Assembly: GCA_004519485.1 (NCBI GenBank)
Contig: CP038114.1
Coordinates: 1-64,000, forward strand
Source: Nannochloropsis oceanica
Taxonomy: Eukaryota; Sar; Eustigmatophyceae; Eustigmatales; Monodopsidaceae
DNA length: 64,000 nucleotides
Direction: 5' to 3'
Below the pieces are notes generated by a model. The model was not told the DNA's origin. It saw only the letters and a list, made by a program, of their open reading frames with translations, and ran no database searches. This document shows, piece after piece, positions 55,747 to 64,000 of this stretch (the stretch's first letter is position 1; the number at the start of each line of letters is the position of its first letter). The translations under genes and the position numbers were made by a program.

Positions 55747-58169
55747 ATGCGGTGCTCTCTCCTTTCCTCGGCCTGGGCCGCGCTGTTCTATACGTCTTCG
55801 ACTTCTGCCGTGGCTGGATTCGTGTGTGTCCTTCCCCAAGGTAGCATCACGTCCCTACGGAGAAGCGCTGCTCCGGCCGCCACTGCTGCACCTGTCACTG
55901 CTAGCATCGCGCCAGGTCCAGCCTTCCCTCATAGCGCGCGGTTGGCACGAAGGAGATTAGCGGCAACAACGAGGCTTTTTATGTCTACCTCCCCATCGAC
56001 GGATAGGTATATGCTTATTTGGCTTACTGGGAGGTCGAGACTTTCCGCTCTCTCCTTCGCTTCCTCCTTCCTTCCCCTCCTGCTCACCATACCCACTGGC
56101 TCATACATTCCAGAGAGCAAAGATGAAAAATCCTTCATCAGGCTTGAATTTCAGAGCATCCCTCCGTCCCTAGATATCCCCTCGTCTTCTACCCTTCCTC
56201 CCTCCTCCTTGTCCACTCACACAGCACCACACCATCGCGAGCACTTGTACTCCTTCGTTCCCCCCCTTCCCTCCCTCCTCTCCTAACCCAGAAAGTTTGC
56301 AATCCCTTTCATGCAATCATAAAGACAAGCTAGCACACCCTCCCTACCTTCCTCCCTCCCTCCCTCCCACTCTTCCACAGCACGGCCACCACCACCCCTT
56401 CCCCCCCGCCAACCTCCATCCTCCCTTACCCCAAGCTGGGTGACGTCGTTCTCGTGCCAGGGAAATGGGCCGGTGATTTCAGCATAGGTCAAATCCGCTT
56501 CCTTCAAAAAACCACGAATGGAAAGAAAGGAGAGGAGAAACGAGAGAGTTGGATCGCGGACGTCGCCCCCTTCAAGGAGATTGGGGAGGACCTGTACCGA
56601 GCTGAGAAGGGAGGGAGGGCAGGGACTTACCCTGTCGGTGATTTGAAACCTCTCTCTTACTTCTTCATCGGTTCGTCGGACGCGTTCAAAGTGCCGCATA
56701 AATTGGTTGCGGTCGAGGAGGGCGAGGGAGGGAGAGAGGGAGGGGTAGCCCAGGCCAAGAAAAAAGTGCCTGTTCAGATGGCGCCTGCCTACACGACGGA
56801 GGGCTTCTCCATCCTCCCGCCCAAGCTCGATCAAACAGTCATGGAGGCAAGCAGGGAGAAGTACGACGATTTGAAGAAGCGTATTCTGAGCGACACGGCG
56901 ATCTTCGGCCTTGTCGCGACTGGGCTGACGGGCGTGAATGCCGGTGTGAAGGACGCGGAGATATTTCTGGCTGGGGTGGTGGGGAGTTTGGCTTATCTTG
57001 TCTTGTTGACGCAGAAGGCGGACGATATGGGGAGGGTGGGGGGGAAGGAGGGGGGGAAGGAGGGGGGATTGATCAAGGGTCAGGGGGGGGGGTTGTTGCG
57101 GAGGAGTGTGGGGAGCACGAGATTTCTGGTGCCGGTGATTCTGATTGCCGGCTTGGCCTACAAAAACTTGTATGTGGGAGGAGAAGAAGCAGCAGCGGGT
57201 GTAGCAGCTTTGGGGGCTGCAGCTAGTGGTGTCACTGCTGGTGCTGTTGGAGGAGGAGGAGGAGGAGGGGCAAGACCTCTGTTCAATTACGTGCCACAAG
57301 ATGAGTTTTGGGCGGCCACGCTGGGTTTTTTGAGTTATCGGGTGCCGATGCTGGGGAGGGAGATAGGCGAGATTGTGACGAGGAGAAGCGAGAAGAGCAA
57401 GGAGGAGGCGAAGAGCGTCGGAGGGTCTGTGAGGATGGGCTTGGCGTTGGTGGACCGGCTGAAGGGAGGGGAGGAAGGGAGAGATGGGGGTGGGGTGGTG
57501 GAGGCGGAGGCGGCAGGGGGAGCATACAGGAATGAAGTGACTGTTCTGGTGGTGAGTGGGCCGGAGGGAATGAACAAAAGGGCATTGGCCAAGAAGCTGG
57601 TGGAGGAGGACCCGTTGGAGAGGTACAAAGAGCCCGTGTGGGTGACAACGAGGACGCCGAGGGAGGGGGAGAGGGATGGGATCGACTACCACTTTGTGGA
57701 AGATTTCGCGTTTCAGGTTATGAGGGAACGGGGAAATTTCTTGGTGGCGTATAAGAAGGAGGGAGGGAAGGAGGCCGGGGGGGAGGGGGGGTGGTATGGG
57801 TTAAGGCCTAGCGACCTAGAAGACGTGACAAGGAAGGAGGGGAAGGTGTCAGTGCTTGCCTTAAATGCATACATGGCTGATAAATTACTGGCGTTGAATA
57901 ATGCGCGAATCATCGCAACGTGGGTGACCTTGAATACAGTCGAACAATTGCGGGAACGGTATATGAAGAGAAAGAAGGAGGGCGGGGAGGGAGCGATGGA
58001 GGAGGAGGTGGAGGCAGCGGTATCGAGAGCAACGGCAGCAATAGAGCATGCATTGTTGGGCGAGGCGGGACGGAGGGGGTTCTATGAACACACGATTTAT
58101 GATGACAAGGGAGAGGAGGAGACGTTGAAAAAATTGAGGGACTTTGCAGATTTTGCCTTGAGCTTGTAG
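55747..58169 (+). CDS. Plastid-leader membrane protein fused to a degenerate guanylate-kinase-like domain
   Basis: Two exons, 55747-56006 and 56381-58169, encode 682 residues. The leader (SLLSSAWAALFYTSSTSAVA, then GFVCVLP) is a signal peptide with an aromatic +2 residue, consistent with plastid import. Next comes a barrel-like segment (LGDVVLVPGKWAGDFSIGQI) and a membrane part (AEIFLAGVVGSLAYLVLL; STRFLVPVILIAGLAYKNLY) reminiscent of plastid ATP-synthase assembly proteins of the CGL160/AtpI kind; that similarity is tentative. From about residue 475 a guanylate-kinase-like domain follows: VTTRTPREGERDGIDYHFVE, then WYGLRPSDLEDV and ARIIATWVTL, in family order. The P-loop reads GPEGMNKRA (480-488): Lys486 remains, but the last Gly is Asn and the Ser/Thr after Lys is Arg, so ATP-dependent GMP phosphorylation is doubtful. 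It may act as a binding module. In-frame Gly/Lys/Glu inserts occur. Confidence 0.8.
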
Positions 58170-58432
58170 GAGGGCGGTGTTCTTTTCCACCTTCTCTCCG
58201 TCATCGAGAGCGAGGTGCAGGAGAGAGGAAGGAAGGTATATTCACGTTGAGTGGGGGGGGAGGAAGTGGCTATGTGAGAGATAAGGAAGCAGATAGGTAA
58301 GATCAATGATACTTCTAACAGAGCGTCAATGTCAACGATATTAATCAACACGATGAATGAATCAAATGAAAGATACAGCGCATGAAAGTTTTCGTTTGAT
58401 CTACATTATTTATTTCCCTCTTGTGCACCTCG

Positions 58433-60919
58433 TCAAGTCGAGTTCCCTCTCATATAGGGCTCTGGCACCGTTCCCTCGTCGCTAAACGTCAGTGAGCCAT
58501 GCAATGACGACACTCCATCATCTAATTCTTCCTGCCTTTCTCTCTCCCCTTCTCTCTCGCTTTCCTCTTGCCCTTCCTCCTCCTCCTTCTCCTCATCCTG
58601 AACTTCTAAAGCTCCCATCATTACTGTCTCTACCTCCTCTTCCTCGTCCTCCCTCCCTCCCTCCACCCTGACCAGTCGCCGTCGTCGCCCGCTATTTCTC
58701 CCTCCCGTTCCTTCTACTGTAGTTGTAGAAGCAGTAGAATTGGGGGCGTGAGGCACGTACACCTGCTGCTGCTGCTGTTGCTGCCATTGCTGCTGCTGCT
58801 GCTGCTGCCGCCGCTGTTGTTGTTGCTGTTGCTGCTGCTGCTGCAACGTCACAGTGCTCGGTAACACAAACGACGGTGGCGAAGGCCCTCCCTGTCCCTC
58901 TCCCCCTTCCTCCACCTCGTCCTCCCTCCCGCTCTCGCCACCCTCTGGGTGAGAGTCAACGAATTCAGCCGCGAGCTGAAGAGCCTTAGACAGCACCTTG
59001 TAGATAAGGCGATCGATTGCAAAACGCCTGGGGGGAGTGAGGAGGAAAGAGAGTGGAGAATGGAGTGGGGAGGAGAAAGCGAGCGAGAAGGCGATTTAAT
59101 TAATAGATGTGTATTGTCCAGTAACAAAAACAATGACAGTGGCAGCAGCAGCACTATCTGTGCGTTTTAGGAGTTTGAATAGCTTTTTGTGCAGGAGAGA
59201 CGGCCAATAGCTAAGCGCCTGCAGGACGAAGAAAGGAAGGGAAGAGAGGGAGGAACAAGCACAAACATCCACCCACTCAGGAAAAACATGACAGACATAC
59301 GGTGAGAGGGAGGGAGGGAAGGAAGGAGGGAAGGAGACACACCCACACCCCGGGAAGACGCACCTGGTCTCCTCGTCCTTATATGGCACCATATGCAGCA
59401 CGCGGTTCAGCTCCACGCCCAGCTGCCGCGCGGCCTCCCTCTTCGCCTCCTGCAAGTCCCCCACCCCCTTTCCCGACGGGTCTTGCCGCAATGACGGATA
59501 CGCAAGGTCCACGTGCGTCAGTAGCACCAACGGATTCATCCCCGCCCTCTGCACCAGCACCAGCTGTCGCCTCAACTGCTCGATTTCCACCGAGCTCTGC
59601 AGCAGTCCCTCCGGCAGCACCACTACGCAAGCCTGTTGCTCCCTCAGCCTCCGCGTCCTCCTCCCCGCCCGCTCCACTTCTGCCTCTCTCCCTGCATCCC
59701 TCCCGACTGGATCCCAATTTCTTTCCGGGTAGGATCCCCTCAGGATCCGGGCCAACTCCTCCCTTGTGTACGTGCTGGGCGTGAACCCCCTCGTGTCCCA
59801 CACCAACAGCGCGCACTCCCTCCCTCCCTCCGCCCCTCCCTCGTTATCGTCGAGTGGCAGTTGTTGCAGCGGGTAGGCTCTTAATTCAAGAGTCCCGTGC
59901 GACGAGGTGGAACACGTCCGTACCCCTCCTATGTTGACTCGGTCTCTGTCAGACACAAGGGTGAGGAGGTGGGAGAGCAGGGTGCTCTTGCCTGCACCTG
60001 CCGGGCCAATCAGCACAAGGTTGGTGGGAGCCAGTAGACGATGAGGGGGGGGGGTAGGGAGGGAAGGGGGGAGGGAAGGGGGGGGAAGGGTTACCACACG
60101 ACGAGGGGCAAGGCCGGGGAGACCTTTGAGGAAGAAGCGGAAAGAGTGGGGAAACGTGTAGCGGATGATGAGGGGGGGAGGAGGAGAAGTAATGTAGGAG
60201 GAAAGAGAGGATGAGGAAGTCAAGGAGGAGGTGGAGGTGGAATGAGGGAGAAAGCGAAGAGGTGAGGCGTGGCTTAACGTTAGGGTGTAACGGTCGGGGA
60301 TGGCGTCTTCGTAGGGCACTGAGAGGGTGCCTCGGACACGTAAACGGAGAGGAATGACCTTGCATTCCCCCTTGACTAACCGCCCGACAACGACCCGCTC
60401 CAGGAACCAGAGCTCGTTCTCCTCGGCTGTCATAGTGAGGGTTTCGTTCAAGTCCACGGTTGACATGTTGTGGATTGCAACGGACCGAAGCAAAACGCGG
60501 TCGCCTACGGCGGCTGGCTCGTTTTCGACCTCGAGTTGAATTTCATGAGGATTGAAGGCTTTGAGGAAGGTATGTGGATGCGGAGGAAGAGCAGTAGAAT
60601 TAGAGGAGGAGGAGGGGGTATCCGAAGAGGAAGAAGTGGAAGAGGAGTGGATATCGTTGCTATGGCCTGTAGAGGAACGACGATGGTGCTGCTCTTGTTG
60701 CTGACTTGAAGGAGGAGAAGGAGAAGAGGGAGACACCGAGCCAAGGGGCAGCGTTGTAGATGGATGCGGATTGATGTGGACTTGCGAGACGAGGGCCGCG
60801 AGCTGCTGTGCGTCAAGTGGAGCCCGGGCGGCGTGCGGCAAGGAGGGGGGGGAGGAGGAGGAAGAAAAGGAGGAGGCGGAGGGGGCTCTCGTGGGAATGG
60901 GGGCGGTGTCCGTAGTCAT
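58433..60919 (-). CDS. IFI44-like P-loop GTPase with Gln/Glu-rich tail
   Basis: Two minus-strand exons, 59364-60919 and 58433-59027, give 716 residues with a GT-AG intron in phase. The N-terminus is Ser/Pro-rich, then a beta-rich segment (ELWFLERVVVGRLVKGECKV). The GTPase part has G1 NLVLIGPAGAGKSTLLSHLL (Gly305-Thr313), a Ser/Thr-rich switch I (RTCSTSSHGTLELRAY), G3 VWDTRGF and G4 LLTHVDL (THxD replacing NKxD), then HMVPYKDEETR joined to RFAIDRLIYKVLSKALQ. This arrangement matches the IFI44 family, known in animals as interferon-induced proteins. Its role in an alga is unknown. The C-terminus has a polyGln run, an acidic region and a Glu-rich segment. A retained intron leaves the frame open and gives another C-terminus (see findings). 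Confidence 0.75.
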
Positions 60920-61395
60920 GGATATATGGTGCTACCTATTGAACTTTGAGGCCGCCGCAGGGCCGGAGGCGGCGATGGGGAGGCCGTCGGAGCGATGATG
61001 CTTGGCTATTTTGGGAGTCTCTTGCTTGCTGCCGACGTCGCGCTAGCGCCGCCCTGTGTCTGTGGGGTGAGATGGTAAAGATGAGAATGAAAATAGGCCT
61101 CATCATTGGTGTGCGCTACACCTGCCACGTAAAGAATCACGAACAAGATGCTATCGGCTTTGGCATTGCCGCGGTCCCGAACTTGTACTAATGCGTCTGC
61201 TGGTCCCGGGAATGGGGAGCTCGCCCGATGAAGGATCAACGTCCTGCTTGCCTCAAGCCCTCAAACCTGCTGCCATTGTTTGTTGGAGTGGCGACGCCTC
61301 GGAAATGTTTTGCTGCATTCGCTGTATGTGTCAGCAATTTTGCAGGTAATCTTTACCTTTTAACTGAAGTATAAAGTTTACTTGTTCTGGCAATC
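60920..61395. promoter_or_regulatory. Divergent promoter region, GTPase and 61.4-kb gene
   Basis: 476 bp between two divergent starts; no specific element identified. Confidence 0.4.
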
Positions 61396-62410
61396 GTGTA
61401 TGAGTCCCTCTTCCGTTCCCCCCCAACACCAAATACCCCGCTCATAATTATGCTCCATTTCTCCCCCTCCACGACGCACAGGACATCGCTTGCCGCACCT
61501 TTTCCCACCCTATTCCGCGCCATGACATTGTCTGACTTTTTCTCCTACTCATCCTCTGTGCCTGCCGGCACCATCAGCACTTCTACAAAAGCGACCGAGA
61601 CTCAGGAACCCTCGCCCTGCGACGCCGACATAACGACGGCCACCTTCCTTATCGAGCCGCACCACCACCAAGAGCAGGAGCGAGGGTACGAGGTTGACAA
61701 GTACGATGGAGCAGATAAAGAGGACTGCAATAAAATTGAGGAGATGTTCACCCTTCGACTGGATAAGATGTGGGAGTACGCGCATGGGCATGTAAGCGAC
61801 ACATTGCGGAACCCAAAGGTGGTCTTGGGGCTGGGGTGGCACGATGAGTCGAATGTGCCAATTGGGGAGGTAGACGTGCAGTTCAGGGCCGTGTCTCTTG
61901 TCAAGGTGTTAGTCTGGTAAGTATTATATGATTATGCTTATTGAATGTGGGAGATGAGTTTGCAGGGACGTGTCAAAGGAAAAAGGGTTTTGGTGCGCAG
62001 GTGTGTATGTGAGGGGAACGAGCGCGAGGAAGACAAGGACGTTTAATAACTCATCATTCTACGACATTAAACTCGCACACACAATTCACAGGCCACGCTG
62101 GACCGTCCCTTATGTGGACGTCAAGGTGCAAAGTGCTCCGGCTGCCAAAGCCTTCAAGAGCGCCTTCAATGCCCTTAGTACCACTGCCGTGCTTTCCACC
62201 GTCATCCGACGCGTACAAGAGCTGTCGGATCCCGTGACAGTGACGGAGGACGCGGGCGAAATTGGAGGGGGGAGATTTGATAAGGTGGAGAAAGGTGTGA
62301 GGGGATTATTGTATTACACCGTACCACTGTTATTCATGGGGGTCCCCTTCCCACTGATGATGCTGGTGAACAGCAAGCGGAAGGGACTGTGGGGACAAGA
62401 GATGAAGTGA
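61396..62410 (+). CDS. Unknown protein with C-terminal membrane segment (279 residues)
   Basis: Two exons, 61396-61916 and 62092-62410, joined in phase at a GT-AG intron (TG|G gives Trp). The N-terminus is Ser/Thr/Pro/Phe-rich and could be an organelle leader; alternative starts are the Met codons at 61450 and 61522. The central part is acidic (KYDGADKEDCNKIEEMF), then a soluble region LGWHDESNVPIGEVDVQFRA. Exon 2 adds a mixed helix region and a hydrophobic segment GLLYYTVPLLFMGVPFPLMM near the end, followed by a basic tail (NSKRKGLWGQEMK). This fits a tail-anchored or single-pass membrane protein. I do not recognise a family. Confidence 0.65.
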
Positions 62411-62995
62411 GGAAGGTGACTTGTGACTGGGTACGTGTATCAATAGAAAAGAAGCAAAACACAATGAGTAATATCTCATGAGGGGAAGGCATGACGGGTG
62501 ATGACTGAATTGATGTACCAGCGATAGCAAAGAAGTAAAAACAAGGAATATGAAGGAATGAAAAGAGGGCAAACAAAAGTGGGATGAGGCAACAGGCAAA
62601 ATGATGCTTTTTGTGGGCCCTTACATACATGCCATACTTTTATTGTTATGTTCTTCAATATCAATGATGGGAGTCTTCTTTTTTGCGAAGCCCAGCTCCT
62701 TTCTGTTGTTGTGGGGCGTGCGGAAGTGCGGGGAGGTCGACGAACACAGAAAGAGAAAGTCAAGCAGCTGGCACATGCCACTTCGGCTCTCCTCCCCGTG
62801 TGTGTCGTTGCGTCCCACCTTTGTTTATGCACCACCACCACGACATACTTATCCATGCTGTCATCAATCCCGCCATCAACAGGCATCTTATTCCAGCCGT
62901 AGACAAGCATGTGGTCGTCCTAAAAAAGAGCGGCGCCCCGGCCCCGTCTATCCTCCTCTGACCGCATCTCGGACACGCTATACCCGCACCCTACG
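62411..62995. other. Intergenic, no gene recognised
   Basis: Between two plus-strand genes; short ORFs only. Confidence 0.45.
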
Positions 62996-64000
62996 ATGGT
63001 AAAGGATAAGGCGTCGTCCTTCCTGCGCGTTGGCAGCGGCAGTGGAAGCTCCAGAAGCAGCAATCGCAGCAACAGCAACAACAGTAGTAGCAGCAGTAGT
63101 CATGGCAGTAGTGGTAGCCGTCGGCTAGGGGTGTCGTCGTCCTCATCATCTCATGCACAGTGTGAAGGAGGAGCAGCATCACCACCAAGCTCTAGCACTA
63201 TGGATGCCAGCGGCGGCAGCAAGAGGAACAGCAGAACGTTTGATGCGTTAATGAGTCCACCGCACGGTCCCGGTGCAGCAGCTCTTCCATCATCAATCCC
63301 AGCCGCAGCGTCTAGGACATCGTCGTCGTCCTCTTTTCGAATGTACGTGTGGTGCCACCAATTACGAGAGAAAGGGTGTGATGTTCATATACATGCATGA
63401 ATCACACAGTACTCGCACTCACAACCGCCCTTATCCAATTTCTCTGTTTCTCTTGATCAGTTTTCATGTCCCCTGCCTCTTCCCGTATCTTTATGATCCA
63501 CGACAAGCGGCTCTTCCTTCCTAGCTCATCCATTGCCCCCCTCCTCACTTTCCTTTTCCCTCCGTCCTTTTTGTTAGACCGAGTCTCGTTGGCCGGTTTC
63601 AGCCTTCCGTTCCCTCTTCTCCTACCTCGTCCTCAGCCAGCGCCAGCACCACTCCTACTGCCAGCGGCCCCGCAAGCTTGCCTCCTCTTCGTGCTCCTCC
63701 TCCTCCTCGTTCACCACCTTCTACCCTTTCCAACCCCACACCCAGACCATTGTCAGTAGCAGGGGGGGGGGGAGAAGAAGGAGGAGGAGATGGAGGACCA
63801 GGCGGTGAAGGTGTGCGCCCCTCCTGCCCGGCGCTGTCCTCATCCCAAGGTGAGATAGAGAGCAGGGGGAAGGTGGTTGTGTCCTCATTGACAAAAGAAG
63901 GGATCAATGCGAGAGTGAAAAAGACTATGGACGTGCTGGAAAGATACGGAGAGTTACGACGCGTAGAGCAGCAACAGGTGCAGCAGTGGGTGGGGGATGA
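62996..64000 (+). CDS. Serine-rich protein of unknown function (partial, 5' end)
   Basis: Exon 1 is 62996-63342 and exon 2 starts at 63578 (acceptor TTGTTAG); AT|A joins in phase and the frame stays open to the window edge. The N-terminal 115 residues are Ser/Asn/Gly-rich from AGC repeats. The second exon is Ser/Pro/Thr-rich, then has a Gly/Glu run, and ends in a charged helical region (KEGINARVKKTMDVLERYGE, then LRRVEQQQVQQW) that looks like the start of a coiled coil. The domain that would identify it lies outside the window. Confidence 0.6.

Noticed and set aside
59225-59363. Splicing the GTPase exon 1 donor to the CTGCAG before ALSYW
   Set aside because: It puts that segment out of frame and stops soon after. 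The acceptor before RFAIDRL keeps phase and family similarity.

Overview
The window is nuclear DNA of a photosynthetic eukaryote, most likely a eustigmatophyte alga of the Nannochloropsis/Microchloropsis type. The reasons are: many short GT-AG introns; a light-harvesting protein with a bipartite plastid-targeting leader; several other signal-peptide leaders followed by an aromatic residue, as in algae with secondary red plastids; and very abundant (CCCT)n/(AGGG)n tracts in introns and inside coding exons. The genus is an inference. No rRNA, tRNA, CRISPR array or bacterial operon was found.

Layout. 1-5.7 kb: a short-chain dehydrogenase (minus, runs off the left edge), a light-harvesting chlorophyll protein (minus), then a gene-poor stretch with a long CTC/CTT tract. 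5.7-14.5 kb: a tandem array with a 3,713-bp unit, two full copies and a third partial one. Each full copy carries a five-exon gene for a 194-residue secreted protein of unknown family. A second secreted gene (89 residues, four cysteines) follows the partial unit. 16-25 kb, minus strand: a 75-residue membrane protein, an F-box-like protein, a MIT-domain protein and a ubiquitin-specific protease. 26-36 kb, plus strand: a chromatin-reader-like/ankyrin protein, an intronless RsmB/NSUN RNA cytosine methyltransferase and a renalase-like FAD oxidoreductase. 36-40 kb, minus: an ABC transporter of the ABCD/SbmA-YddA type, divergent from a 19-exon aminopeptidase P (40.4-46.0 kb). 46.8-47.4 kb, minus: an Oxidoreductase-like (OXLD1-type) protein, divergent from a plastid-targeted ABCB-type half transporter (48.2-52.5 kb). 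52.5-55.7 kb: no convincing gene, but a (TC)n tract and a foldback element with 161-bp near-perfect arms. 55.7-64 kb: a plastid-leader protein joining a membrane region to a degenerate guanylate-kinase domain, an IFI44-like GTPase (minus), an unknown protein with one membrane segment, and the start of an unknown serine-rich protein.

Themes. The genes do not form one pathway. Several divergent pairs share short promoters: ABCD with aminopeptidase P (316 bp), GTPase with the 61.4-kb gene (476 bp), USP with the ankyrin gene (825 bp). At least two products (light-harvesting protein, ABCB transporter) and probably two more (methyltransferase, guanylate-kinase fusion) look plastid-directed. The most interesting items are the tandem array with amino-acid changes confined to one small segment, the pseudo-guanylate-kinase fusion, the foldback element, and the recurrent purine/pyrimidine tracts that face each other across introns and also sit in frame inside conserved enzymes.
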